DNA of 36,509 nt from Methylococcales symbiont of Hymedesmia sp. n. MRB-2018 (GTDB lineage: Bacteria > Pseudomonadota > Gammaproteobacteria > Methylococcales > Methylomonadaceae). Within the stretch, counting starts at the first letter, position 1; every line of letters begins with the position of its first letter. The DNA is taken from positions 1-36,509 of the forward strand of contig QPIN01000040.1 of NCBI GenBank assembly GCA_003666385.1, in the 5' to 3' direction. A model generated the notes under the pieces. The model did not search any database, had not been told where the DNA came from, and saw only the letters and a list, made by a program, of their open reading frames with translations. This document shows, in pieces, positions 14,815-23,147 of the stretch. Both the position numbers and the translations under genes were made by a program.

Positions 14815-15237
14815 ATGAAAATAATAAAAAATATAAAATATTTCCTGTTATTAGGTGCAATATTTTTTGCTGGATCAAGCTATGCATTTGAAGTAGGTGG
14901 CGCACGTCATTACTGTAAACCCCCACAGTTTAGAGAGTTTTCCCCACCAGAAAGGGTGAAAAATCAGCCTTTTATCGAAGTAGAACCTGGATCAGAGATT
15001 TCTGTTAAAGCAACGGGTTCAATTGATCCAAGTAGTATCCGAGTTTTTGCCAAGAAAATAGTGCTTAAACCTACTATTGTTGATAGAAAAAGTTTTTTTC
15101 TAATAACGGCTACATTGCCCGCTGAATTACGCGGCTATGCTCGAATCGATTTAATAGCACAAGCTGATAAAAGAGAATGTACGGGTAAGGATGGTTGGCT
15201 GATTAAAATAAAAGAAACTGGATCTATGAATAATTGA
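14815..15237 (+). CDS. secreted protein of unknown function
   Basis: 140 residues with a clear signal peptide (KNIKYFLLLGAIFFAGSSYA, cleavage after SYA). The mature part starts FEVGGARHYCKPPQFREFSPP and has only two Cys (in HYCKPP and RECTGKDGW), which could form one disulphide. The middle alternates strands (IEVEPGSEISVKATGSIDPSSIRVFAKKIVLKP in pieces), suggesting a small Ig-like beta-sandwich. GAGGG seven bases before the ATG is a good ribosome site. It lies alone between divergent and convergent neighbours. Its function is unknown; a periplasmic binding or chaperone role would be a guess. Confidence 0.65.
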   Translation: MKIIKNIKYFLLLGAIFFAGSSYAFEVGGARHYCKPPQFREFSPPERVKNQPFIEVEPGSEISVKATGSIDPSSIRVFAKKIVLKPTIVDRKSFFLITATLPAELRGYARIDLIAQADKRECTGKDGWLIKIKETGSMNN

Positions 15238-15285
15238 ATGGGTAAATCCTGTAAAATTGGACAATTTCCCCATTCCAAAGCAGAG

Positions 15286-15336
15286 AGAGACAGGGCATGC
15301 CCTGTCTCTACTATTCCAACATTTTTAGGTGAATGT
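15286..15336. repeat. 24-bp palindrome, copy 2, with attached repeat tail
   Basis: AGAGACAGGGCA plus its reverse complement at 15286-15309, followed by CAACATTTTTAGGTGAATGTT, the same order as at 836-890. No U-tract follows, so it is a repeat rather than a clear terminator. It lies between two converging genes. Confidence 0.7.
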
Positions 15337-15379
15337 TTTGACTAAAACAGTGCAGAACGGACACTAAAACTTACCCTTT

Positions 15380-15868
15380 CTAACCTGCCGATTGCTCAAC
15401 TAACCATTCAATAAGTTCATCTTCTTTCACAATACCCAGATGACGAATTTCTTTATTATCTTTCCCAAAGAAATGCGTAGCGGGTAGTTCACCCCGCCAA
15501 CTCTTATTGACTTTATAATAAATTTTCTCAGGGAATTGCTCAGCAAACACCCAGGTTTGTTCTAGTTCAAGCTGGCTACGAGCCAATACCCCCCTTACAA
15601 TATCATCTTGCAGAAATGAATCTGTTGCCACAACAACCAACTCAATACCAGGGTATTGTTTATAGAGCTTTCCAAACATAGCCAGCTCTTGCATACAGTA
15701 ACTGCACCTCTGTGACCAAAATATCAAAATAAAAGCTTTATCCTGTCGTTGATTTTTTATTTCTGTATAACTGTCTTTGCTAAAAGGCAAAATAGTCAAA
15801 TCTGCTTTTACAGTACTGATGGTAAGTAATATGAAAGTACAAAATAGTAAACAACGATAATTTTTCAT
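15380..15868 (-). CDS. periplasmic TlpA-like thioredoxin-fold protein
   Basis: 162 residues. A signal peptide (YRCLLFCTFILLTISTVKA) is followed by a thioredoxin fold with FILIFWSQRCSYCMQELAMF, whose redox motif is Cys55-Ser-Tyr-Cys58, and a cis-Pro region GELPATHFF. IELVVVATDSF is the strand-helix expected of TlpA/ResA relatives. Such proteins reduce disulphides or deliver reductant in the periplasm, for example in cytochrome c or copper-centre maturation. The gene starts three bases after the stop of the BNR-repeat lipoprotein gene, so the two are co-transcribed and probably work on the same extracytoplasmic substrate. Confidence 0.85.
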   Translation of the reverse strand: MKNYRCLLFCTFILLTISTVKADLTILPFSKDSYTEIKNQRQDKAFILIFWSQRCSYCMQELAMFGKLYKQYPGIELVVVATDSFLQDDIVRGVLARSQLELEQTWVFAEQFPEKIYYKVNKSWRGELPATHFFGKDNKEIRHLGIVKEDELIEWLVEQSAG

Positions 15869-15871
15869 CCC

Positions 15872-17119
15872 TTATAGTATTTTTGTCGCCAAAGTTTGCT
15901 TTTTACCATTATTTTCAGTCCAGACAATTAAAAAACCTTTTTCTGTTTTGACAATATTTGGATGGGTTGCTCTCATCCCTGCTTTTGAAATTTGATGGGG
16001 TTTTGACCAGTTATTACCCTGGTCTGTTGATTCAGCATAAAATACTGCCAGTCCATCTTCAGTCATCATATCCCATACAGTAACAACATGACCTTTGTCA
16101 TGGGCAGCAATATCTGAGTGGGTTGCTGATTCATCGCCTAATGACTTAGCTGAAGACCAGTTTTTACCTGCATCATCTGAATATGAGTAATGAATCCCAA
16201 AATGTTCTGGATGCCCAGTGCCAACCACCGCATGCATACGATCTTTTCCTGCTGTCGTTTGAAAATCAAAGCCACCACCAATATGAGGACAACCGTCAAA
16301 TTGCCAATTAAAGGTGCCGACATGATTTAACCGCTGCCATTGTTGTTCCGTATTAATTATACCGATAGATAAATCAGAGGGTTGCTTATCTCGGTATAAT
16401 ACATAGGCATTACCCTTTTCGTCAGTATTAATCGTATTCCAGCAACATGAACAGGTTAGTTCATCCAAACTTTGGTTAGTTAGCCAACTCAAACCACCAT
16501 CTATAGATTTAGCATAACGTAAGCCCTGTGAAGCTTTTACACCCGCCTTGCCATTGCGACTATCTAGCCAAACTGCATGCATGGCCTGGGTATCAGCTGC
16601 CAGATCAATATAACCATGAGGCCCTTTCCCCCAATCTGGTGGCGGTGCTGAATATTGCCAGGTTTTACCATTATCATTAGATCGTGCAGCCAACATAGCA
16701 CCCGCTTTAAAACGTCTGGTTTTATCAAACTTTGTCCATGTCACAACAATATTTTTCCCTTGTGCTGTTATTTGAGCATCATTTCCTCGCGTCATTTTAA
16801 CGGGAAGATTATCATCATCAAGAATTTTATGGGCTAATGTCCATGTTTCCCCCCCATCATCAGATTGCTGGTACCACAGTGTTTGCTTCCCTTGCTGATT
16901 TTTTCCTGTTAACAGATGCAGCCGATTATCAAAATTTGTAACATCAACACTGATCACCCCTTCTGGATGATGTTTATGGCGAGGTTTAGCTGATTTATTG
17001 TGTGTAGTTTTTAACTCTTCAGCAGTTTGTGAAACGGCTTGTACAGTTTCAGGATTTGTTGAACACGCCACAAAGCCTGTCAACAAAAATGGAATTAATA
17101 CTAATTGTTTGTGTATCAT
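15872..17119 (-). CDS. BNR/sialidase-fold lipoprotein
   Basis: About 415 residues from the start MIHKQLVLIPFLLTGFVAC, whose lipobox GFVAC makes it a lipoprotein; in-frame ATGs 15 and 27 bases upstream are alternatives. At least five Asp-box (S.D.G..W) motifs are visible (SDDGGETWT, SNDNGKTWQ, SIDGGLSW, SDDAGKNW, STDQGNNW), giving a six-bladed propeller. The sialidase catalytic Arg triad is not obvious, so it is unlikely to be a true sialidase. A Cys cluster (LTCSCCWNTI) before VLYRDKQPSD could bind a metal. It lies between a TonB-dependent receptor gene upstream and a TlpA-like gene downstream on the same strand. This suggests a surface or periplasmic role in an uptake or maturation process. 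Confidence 0.75.
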   Translation of the reverse strand: MIHKQLVLIPFLLTGFVACSTNPETVQAVSQTAEELKTTHNKSAKPRHKHHPEGVISVDVTNFDNRLHLLTGKNQQGKQTLWYQQSDDGGETWTLAHKILDDDNLPVKMTRGNDAQITAQGKNIVVTWTKFDKTRRFKAGAMLAARSNDNGKTWQYSAPPPDWGKGPHGYIDLAADTQAMHAVWLDSRNGKAGVKASQGLRYAKSIDGGLSWLTNQSLDELTCSCCWNTINTDEKGNAYVLYRDKQPSDLSIGIINTEQQWQRLNHVGTFNWQFDGCPHIGGGFDFQTTAGKDRMHAVVGTGHPEHFGIHYSYSDDAGKNWSSAKSLGDESATHSDIAAHDKGHVVTVWDMMTEDGLAVFYAESTDQGNNWSKPHQISKAGMRATHPNIVKTEKGFLIVWTENNGKKQTLATKIL

Positions 17120-17139
17120 AAAAAAACATCTCATTTCTA

Positions 17140-17201
17140 ATACCATTTATGGAAAATAATTATCAGCACTCTTTAATGTAATTATTTTCCATAAATGGTA
17201 T
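17140..17201. repeat. 23-bp perfect inverted repeat
   Basis: The arm ATACCATTTATGGAAAA (continuing TAATTA) at 17140-17162 is the exact reverse complement of 17179-17201, with a 16-base loop. It lies between the receptor terminator and the start of the BNR lipoprotein gene and has no T-run. An operator, an mRNA-protecting stem or a small mobile element are all possible. Confidence 0.85.
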
Positions 17202-17205
17202 AAAC

Positions 17206-17237
17206 AAAAAGCCCTCCTGCAAAAACCAAGAGGGCTT
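17206..17237 (-). terminator. Rho-independent terminator of the TonB-dependent receptor gene
   Basis: On the minus strand AAGCCCTC, a 13-base loop, GAGGGCTT and T-rich sequence. It lies about 70 bases past the receptor stop, so the downstream BNR-tlpA pair probably has its own promoter or depends on read-through. Confidence 0.85.
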
Positions 17238-17248
17238 CGTCAGGGTTC

Positions 17249-17293
17249 TAAATAGAGGGCAATCTAAGCAATTACGGAGTACGTTGAGTAGTT
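17249..17293 (+). mobile_element. MITE-like element, solo right end (copy E)
   Basis: AAATAGAGGGCAATCTAAGC, then AATTACGGAGTACGTTGAGTAGTT in part: only the right terminal block of the family is present. The left half is missing. It lies between the receptor stop and its terminator. Confidence 0.7.
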
Positions 17294-17305
17294 TTAATCT
17301 ATCTA

Positions 17306-19636
17306 TTAAATATCTAAACCAATCGTTGCAAAATAAGTTCTTTGCGGATAGGGGTGATGATCATAGTAATTAAGGTCTAAAATATTATCCACACCGACAG
17401 AGAATTTTGCTGTCATATCGTTGCCAACATCCATTTTGAAAGAAGATTTGAAATTGACTAACACAAATTCATCCGATGCTCCGTATACCTCGCCGTAATA
17501 ATCTGAATTATCTGGGTTAGTATGCTGTTTACTTCTATATTGAACAGCAATGATGTTATCCCAATTTTGAGCGGTGTGATAAGTCAAAGTGCCGTTGGCA
17601 CGCCATTGTGGAATTCTCACCCATTCTTTATCCGCTAAATCTGGGTTATTTCTATCTTCTTTAATTTCCTTATTAATCCAAGTTCCATTCACATTCAAAG
17701 CAAAGGGAAGCCCCATAATGTAATCTTGTTGGTAGACAAATTCAGCACCAATCGTTTCTGTTTTATCAATACCTCGGGTTCGGTTACTTGTACCACCACC
17801 CGTTACCAGTGTTGTAATTCGTAAGATTTCATCTTCAATCTCATTGTAGAAAAATGAGAGGCTAGTATAGCCTTGGTCCAATTCATATTGAATTTTAAAA
17901 TCATGGAAATAACCCGCTTCAGGAGCCAAGTTTGGATCAGATATATTAACAGCATTTGTATTACTGGAACTATCAAATAGCTCTTCGGCAACAGCAAAAC
18001 GATAAGCTTTAGAGAAAGAGTAGCGAAAACTTAACCCATCAGTCGGTGTGAAAGATAAGGATGCTTTCGGTGAAACTCTTGATGCATCACGGTCATTTAA
18101 CTTCCCATCGGTGCTAGGTAAATCGTTAATATGACCTCTTGATGTCGCCCAATGGTCATAGCGTAGACCCGCCATAATATTCCAGTTTTCTATGATATCC
18201 CAATCAGCTTGCATAAAAGCACTATGCGTCTGCGTAGAACCCCCATCCGCATCACGTAAATTACCTTTTCGACCTTTACTTACATAGTCAGAATTATATT
18301 CATTAATATCCAAGTAGGAATGATTAAACTGATAACCGTACATTAAACCTAGATCATCACGACCAAACAAATTTTGTGTTGCCACTTTAACACTGTAATC
18401 TACCCACCAAACTTCAATATCTTTAATTCGACCACTTTTATCCGCTTGGTAAGCTGGATCATTACGACTGCGGGTAAACCGAAGCGCCCTATCTTTGAAT
18501 GCATCAAAAAAACTTGCCGTAGTATCAATACCCCAGTCATCTGTTAATTTTCCAGATAAGTTAAAACCATAAGCCAGTGTTTTTCTTTCATTTTCACTGC
18601 CTCTTAAAGCAGGATTTCCAAACGAACTAGGGTTAGAAGTAAATGTTTTTCCATTATTATTAACCATTGCACCAGCCTCCCAAAAATCGTTTCCATTAGC
18701 GTCTTTAAGGTAAGTTCTTGCCTGACTATTACGTTCGGTATCCTCAAAAGCTATAGTAAACAAAGCTCTCAAATCAGGGCTAAAGTCATAACTGACTTTT
18801 AACTCATATAAATCTGTTAGGTTTTCATTAAGTCCCAAGTCGCCTGTAATTACCCTGTCTTCCCCTATAATGGTTTTAGTCAGATATTCACCGCTCACTG
18901 CTGTTCCGTCATTGCCTGCTGACGGAGTGCTGGTTGCAAAAGATTGTGCTTGCCCTTCATTTTCCAGATGATTATAAAAAGCAAAAAAAGTCCAGTCCCC
19001 AAAACGGTTGCCAGCAGAGATAAACTCTTTATGTCCCGTTAAAACTTCTTCTTTTTGTCCATTGCGATGAGACTGCTGAATAATGCCCGTCGCTTCCATG
19101 CTCATTTCAAATTTTTCTGGTAAGCGTGTTTTTAAATCAAAGGTACCACCAAAAGCACCTCTATGTTCCGCTGAATACGGGCCATAAAAAACAGTAGTTT
19201 CTTCAATCGCATTTGGGGCAATCAAATTCCATTTGGGCGCACCATTCCACTTAGTTTGTACAGGGTTATGCAACGGCAGTCCATCCACATACATATTAAA
19301 GTGGCCCGTCTGGAAATTGGTGGATCCCCTGATAGCCGTAACACCGTTAGTATCACCGTAAAACCGTCTTCGAACATGTACACTCGGTGCCATTCTAATT
19401 GCATCTTCGGCACTGGTTACATTTGTTTTATCCATATCTTCCTTGGAAATATCAAAACTAGGAGTTGCAACCGTGGTATTTGGGAATAATTTGTGCCCGG
19501 TGGTAATGATCATATCTTCACCGCGATGGATTTCTTCTGATGTTTTAGATTGAACTGTTTGAGGTGTATCCTCGGCAGCAAATAACGGCACGCTTAGAAA
19601 CATGCAGTATAAAAAGTGTAATGCTTTAAATTTCAT
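17306..19636 (-). CDS. TonB-dependent outer-membrane receptor
   Basis: 776 residues. A signal peptide (FLYCMFLSVPLFAAED) is followed by a TonB-box-like segment EDMIITTG (about 40-47). The plug domain has SAEDAIRMAPSVHVRRRF, GVTAIRGSTNFQTGHFNMYV, DGLPLHNPVQ and ETTVFYGPYSAEHRGAFGGT. A 22-strand-type barrel follows with SFRYSFSKAYRFAVAEELFD, LAPEAGYFHDFKIQYE and the end FSVGVDNILDLNYYDHHPYPQRTYFATIGLDI in pieces, the normal receptor C-terminus. Ligand unknown; siderophore, metal or another scarce compound are possible. The plug motif GDTNGV..IRGS is not one I can tie to a known substrate. The downstream BNR lipoprotein and TlpA-like genes suggest a functional cluster. Confidence 0.92.
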   Translation of the reverse strand: MKFKALHFLYCMFLSVPLFAAEDTPQTVQSKTSEEIHRGEDMIITTGHKLFPNTTVATPSFDISKEDMDKTNVTSAEDAIRMAPSVHVRRRFYGDTNGVTAIRGSTNFQTGHFNMYVDGLPLHNPVQTKWNGAPKWNLIAPNAIEETTVFYGPYSAEHRGAFGGTFDLKTRLPEKFEMSMEATGIIQQSHRNGQKEEVLTGHKEFISAGNRFGDWTFFAFYNHLENEGQAQSFATSTPSAGNDGTAVSGEYLTKTIIGEDRVITGDLGLNENLTDLYELKVSYDFSPDLRALFTIAFEDTERNSQARTYLKDANGNDFWEAGAMVNNNGKTFTSNPSSFGNPALRGSENERKTLAYGFNLSGKLTDDWGIDTTASFFDAFKDRALRFTRSRNDPAYQADKSGRIKDIEVWWVDYSVKVATQNLFGRDDLGLMYGYQFNHSYLDINEYNSDYVSKGRKGNLRDADGGSTQTHSAFMQADWDIIENWNIMAGLRYDHWATSRGHINDLPSTDGKLNDRDASRVSPKASLSFTPTDGLSFRYSFSKAYRFAVAEELFDSSSNTNAVNISDPNLAPEAGYFHDFKIQYELDQGYTSLSFFYNEIEDEILRITTLVTGGGTSNRTRGIDKTETIGAEFVYQQDYIMGLPFALNVNGTWINKEIKEDRNNPDLADKEWVRIPQWRANGTLTYHTAQNWDNIIAVQYRSKQHTNPDNSDYYGEVYGASDEFVLVNFKSSFKMDVGNDMTAKFSVGVDNILDLNYYDHHPYPQRTYFATIGLDI

Positions 19637-19807
19637 AAAAAGACCCTAGAGGTGTAAGTGCAAATTAACAACAGATTACAACAAGAAAATAAAGATTAAG
19701 CACAAACCATACCGTTACTGAAAACCATTATCTATAGGCTATTTTCATACTTAACGACAAAAAATATACAATTAATGGGTGATATGGCACATACAAGTAG
19801 GGCAAAT

Positions 19808-19917
19808 TCAATCCACAAGCACAACACTTTCATTTAAAAAATGGCCCTTGCCAGTCATCTGTGTAAAAACCTCATAGGGGCCTTATACCCCAAACATGTC
19901 CTAGGTCTATTATTCAT
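19808..19917 (-). pseudogene. IS30-family transposase C-terminal remnant, copy 1
   Basis: On the minus strand NNRPRTCLGYKAP is followed, after a frame change, by MTGKGHFLNESVVLVD and TGA (19808-19810). NNRPRK.LG..TP is the hallmark of the IS30 transposase C-terminus. The rest of the element is gone. The remaining gap between the receptor and pip genes (19637-20014) holds the receptor leader and nothing else I recognise. Confidence 0.7.
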
Positions 19918-20014
19918 TAAATCAGGTATAACATGGTGAAACTATACAAGTAATTACCCAAAATATGACCCTCTATAATCTGGAGCTTTGCAAGATCCTC
20001 TATTAATCAAATCA

Positions 20015-20968
20015 TCATTGTATGCGTTCCAGCATATTATCTGCGGCATCAACCAAAGCATTAATCATCTCTTCCCCACCCGCAATATGCCCTGAATTTT
20101 GTAAAATACTGAACTGCGCATTAGGTAAAAATTTAGATAAGCTAACCGCTGCCTCCATTGGGCAGACTAGATCATTTCTTCCATGAACAATAATCACTGG
20201 AATATCTTGTAGAACATCACACGCTTTTAAAATCTGATTTTCTGAAATAAAATATCGATTTTTTGCATAATGCAATTCCATTTGAACCTGCTTCACCATT
20301 TTCTCAGAAACAGCTAAAGCTTCATCTTCTTCTGGGAAATCAGCCATCAATGCAACTTGTCCTCCCCACTCCATCCAGGCTTTTGTCACACGTCTTCTAG
20401 TTACTTCATCCTGAGCAAAAGTCGCATCATACAGCTCTTTAATAATATCAAGACATGAATACTGAGGGACACTATTCATCAACTGCTGCCATTTTTCAGG
20501 GAATATCATTCCTACACCGACCTCTTTTATAAACCAATCCATATCTTTCTGTCGCGCTAAAAAAATGCCACGAATCACCATACCCAATACTTTTTCTTTA
20601 TGTTGCTGGGCGTACAGTAAAGTTAAAGTACTACCCCAAGAACCACCAAATATCAGCCATTTTTTAATATTTAGATGTATCCGAATATTTTCCATATCCT
20701 CAATTAAATACTGTGTGGTATTGTTTTTTAGCTCGCCAAAAGGTTGTGATTGGCCACAACCCCGCTGATCCATCAAAATGATATGATATTTTTCTGGATT
20801 AAAAAAACAGCGGTGACTCGGTTTCGTTCCTGAACAGGGCCCACCATGCAAAAAAATAACAGGGATGCCGTGAATATTTCCAGATTGTTCTACATAAACT
20901 AAATGTTCACTTTCCGTTTTCAAAAAAAATTGCTTAAAAGGTTCTACATCTGGGTAGAGAATTTTCAT
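20015..20968 (-). CDS. pip: proline iminopeptidase
   Basis: 317 residues from MKILYPDVEPFKQFFLKT, the usual family start; an ATG 27 bases upstream is less likely. An alpha/beta-hydrolase with the oxyanion region VIFLHGGPCSGTKPSHRCFF, the signature LMDQRGCGQSQPFG, the nucleophile elbow FGGSWGSTLTLLYAQQH (catalytic Ser), and MEWGGQV. The acid is in VHGRNDLVCP (Asp) and the base in NSGHIAGG (His). It removes N-terminal proline from peptides in the cytoplasm. It is a single-gene unit flanked on both sides by decayed IS30 transposase ends in the same orientation. Confidence 0.92.
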   Translation of the reverse strand: MKILYPDVEPFKQFFLKTESEHLVYVEQSGNIHGIPVIFLHGGPCSGTKPSHRCFFNPEKYHIILMDQRGCGQSQPFGELKNNTTQYLIEDMENIRIHLNIKKWLIFGGSWGSTLTLLYAQQHKEKVLGMVIRGIFLARQKDMDWFIKEVGVGMIFPEKWQQLMNSVPQYSCLDIIKELYDATFAQDEVTRRRVTKAWMEWGGQVALMADFPEEDEALAVSEKMVKQVQMELHYAKNRYFISENQILKACDVLQDIPVIIVHGRNDLVCPMEAAVSLSKFLPNAQFSILQNSGHIAGGEEMINALVDAADNMLERIQ

Positions 20969-21129
20969 AATAAGGGCCACTTGCAAAATCAACAAAAGTG
21001 AAGAATATTCTTAGCAGCAGAGGCTAAAAAAGAAAAAAATTACTCAAAAATGGTAAAATAATAAACGATAAAATAAACTAAAAGTATCTATAAATGAGTA
21101 GGTTACGTAGCACATTATCACAAGCATAG

Positions 21130-21258
21130 TTAAACATTCAAATCTGGTAAATTCCCCATAAGTACAACACTTTCGTTTAAAAAATAGTCCTTGCCAGTCA
21201 TCTGTGCAAAAACCTCAAATGGGGTTTTCCACCTCAAATATTTCCTAGGTCTATTATT
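21130..21258 (-). pseudogene. IS30-family transposase C-terminal remnant, copy 2
   Basis: The minus-strand frame reads NNRPRKYLRWKTPFEVFAQM, then TGKDYFLNESVVLMGNLPDL and ends with TAA at 21130-21132. Unlike copy 1 the frame is intact. Just upstream (higher coordinates) the frame is broken (W-stop-NGT), so only about 40 codons survive. Confidence 0.75.
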
Positions 21259-21586
21259 TGTCCCGTTTCACCATGTTGCTATTCAGTGGTTTGAATTAAT
21301 AACCCTCAAACCACCCACGCACACCGCCATTTCAAGGGTTTGAACTTCCGCTTAATTAGGGTGATAGTTGTTGTGATATTTCAACATTTTTTATTTCCCA
21401 AGGACTTTCTAAACCTAGGGCAGTGAAAATATTTCGGTGCTATTCATTTTTATGATTTTATCGGGTAAGAAAATCTGTAATTATAATGCTTACACTCTAT
21501 TTGGCATAGACCCTTAAAATACAACAAGTGATACTGGTGTTAGACTTTTCTGTAAACTATAAAATAAGGTGTTTTTCGTTGATATT

Positions 21587-21605
21587 AGTACCAATAAATG
21601 GTACT
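21587..21605 (+). promoter_or_regulatory. probable HicB operator
   Basis: Perfect inverted repeat AGTACCA, five bases, TGGTACT, ending eight bases before the hicA start. HicB antitoxins with a ribbon-helix-helix domain autoregulate at such sites. The gap 21276-21586 shows no other feature besides a possible TATAAA box at 21558. Confidence 0.6.
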
Positions 21606-21613
21606 GTTTGTAA

Positions 21614-21871
21614 GTGAAACGAAAACACCAAAAAACACTAGAACTTATTTTTCATCGCCCCGTTAGTGGAAATATAAAGTGGAATGATATTGAGTCTTTG
21701 TTTGTCGAACTTAATGCAGGAATAAGTGAACGTGAAGGTTCTCGTATTGGTGTTCGTTTGTTTAATACTCGGAAAGTATTTCATCGTCCACATCCATCGC
21801 TAAATACAGATAAAGGAGCTGTAGCCAGTATTCGTGAATGGTTAAGAGAAAATAAGGTGGTACCAAAATGA
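21614..21871 (+). CDS. hicA: HicA-family mRNA interferase toxin
   Basis: 85 residues from a GTG start (MKRKHQKTLELIFHRPVSGN). The fold resembles a double-stranded-RNA-binding domain: IKWNDIESLFVELNA, SEREGSRIGVRLF and VFHRPHPSLNTDKGAVASIREWL. The conserved His is in HRPHPS, typical of the HicA branch whose active site reads F.RPHP. It cleaves mRNA when free of HicB. The stop overlaps the hicB start (ATGA), so the genes are translationally coupled. Confidence 0.9.
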   Translation: MKRKHQKTLELIFHRPVSGNIKWNDIESLFVELNAGISEREGSRIGVRLFNTRKVFHRPHPSLNTDKGAVASIREWLRENKVVPK

Positions 21872-22200
21872 ATATAATGGAAATTAATGGCTATCGTGCC
21901 TTGATTCAGTATGACTCTGAAATTGAAATGTTTCGGGGTGAATTTATCGGGTTAAATGGTAGCGCTGATTTTTATGAAAGTGATATTGAGGGGTTAAAAA
22001 AAGAAGGGGGGATTTCCCTTAAAGTATTTCTTCAAATGTGTGTAGAAGATGGAGTTGAACCCAAAAAAAACTATTCGGGTAAGTTTAATATTCGAATTCC
22101 ACCAGAATTACATGAAGATATTGCTGGCATGGCAATATCTGAGGGTAAAAGTTTAAATCAGTGGGTTGCAGAAACATTAAATTATGCTTCTCACCCATAA
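21868..22200 (+). CDS. hicB: HicB-family antitoxin
   Basis: 110 residues. The N-terminal HicB fold NGYRALIQYDSEIEMFRGEF and GLNGSADFYESDIEGLKKEG is followed by SLKVFLQMCVEDGVEPKK. A C-terminal Arc-type DNA-binding segment reads SGKFNIRIPPELHEDIAGMA, then GKSLNQWVAETL. It binds HicA and represses the operon, probably at the AGTACCA/TGGTACT repeat. Confidence 0.92.
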   Translation: MNIMEINGYRALIQYDSEIEMFRGEFIGLNGSADFYESDIEGLKKEGGISLKVFLQMCVEDGVEPKKNYSGKFNIRIPPELHEDIAGMAISEGKSLNQWVAETLNYASHP

Positions 22201-22327
22201 AGAGTCTAAGCAAAAAATCCAGCTAACCATAAAAAGCGTCAGAAGAAAATAATAATAAAAATAATGGATCAAGTCAGTAATGTATATACAAGGCGTGGTT
22301 TTTTGTGTGTGGCGTTGATGGCTTAAA

Positions 22328-23056
22328 TCAACATAGGTTTTCTATGACATAGCCATCTTTATTCCAGCGTAAAATTTGTGTAGAGTCTTTTTTCCAATCG
22401 GCAAGTACAAAACGCTGGGCTGGGCTTTGCTCGATATCAAAATCATGGATTGCTGGGCGGTGTGTATGGCCATGGATAAGACGAAAACAATTATTTTGTT
22501 TCATCACTTCAATGACTGTTTGTTGATTGACATCCATAATATCTTGAGACTTTTTCTTTTTATGTAAATGACTACGAAAACGATACCAGCGAGCAGCTAA
22601 TAAACGAATGAATAAAGGTTTTGATAAAACATTATTTTTCCATTCGCCACTATGCGATTTTATCCTGAAGGCCTGATAAGGAATATCATCAGTACAGAGT
22701 AGATCGCCGTGAGTCAATAAGGTTTTAATGCCATTTAATTCAATAACCTCATAATCACCTAATAAAACAATCCCTGTTTCAGAACAAAATCGTTGTCCAA
22801 GCAAAAAATCTCTGTTTCCTTGTTGGAGATAGACGCGAGTACCTGCATCAGTGAGCTGTTTAAGTTGTTTTTTTATTTTTTTGTTAGGCGGTGTGTTGTC
22901 ATCATCACCAATCCAGGCATCAAATAAATCGCCTAAAATATAAACAGCACTGGCTGTAGTCGCCTGGTTTTCAAGAAAAGAAAGAAAGCGACGGGTAATT
23001 TCTGTTTTTTCCAGAGAAATATGTAGGTCGGAAATAAAAATGATGTCTTGTTTCAA
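22328..23056 (-). CDS. lpxH: UDP-2,3-diacylglucosamine diphosphatase
   Basis: 242 residues. Metallophosphoesterase motifs in order: DIIFISDLHISLEKTEIT (the DLH variant), VYILGDLFDAWIGDDD, YLQQGNRDFLLGQRF, TLLTHGDLLCTDDIPYQAFR and LIHGHTHRPAIHDF. It removes UMP from UDP-2,3-diacyl-glucosamine to give lipid X in lipid A synthesis at the inner membrane. It lies just downstream of the cyclophilin gene on the same strand, an arrangement seen in other gammaproteobacteria, with a strong stem-loop between them. Confidence 0.94.
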   Translation of the reverse strand: MKQDIIFISDLHISLEKTEITRRFLSFLENQATTASAVYILGDLFDAWIGDDDNTPPNKKIKKQLKQLTDAGTRVYLQQGNRDFLLGQRFCSETGIVLLGDYEVIELNGIKTLLTHGDLLCTDDIPYQAFRIKSHSGEWKNNVLSKPLFIRLLAARWYRFRSHLHKKKKSQDIMDVNQQTVIEVMKQNNCFRLIHGHTHRPAIHDFDIEQSPAQRFVLADWKKDSTQILRWNKDGYVIENLC

Positions 23057-23104
23057 AGTTTAGTCGTAGGAAAGTAGATGGGAATAAGTGGGGGACGAGG
23101 CGCA

Positions 23105-23133
23105 GGGCAAAAATAGCTACGCTCTTTTTGCCC
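23105..23133 (-). terminator. stem-loop between the cyclophilin and lpxH genes
   Basis: GGGCAAAAA, an 11-base loop and TTTTTGCCC form a symmetrical hairpin 15 bases after the cyclophilin stop. The U-tract is inside the stem rather than after it, so partial termination or mRNA stabilisation is also possible. Confidence 0.5.
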
Positions 23134-23147
23134 TTGACCTACTTTTA

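Noticed and set aside
15872..17119. True exo-sialidase
   Set aside because: The Asp-boxes define the propeller fold only. The catalytic Arg triad and Tyr/Glu pair could not be located, and no sialic-acid genes are nearby.
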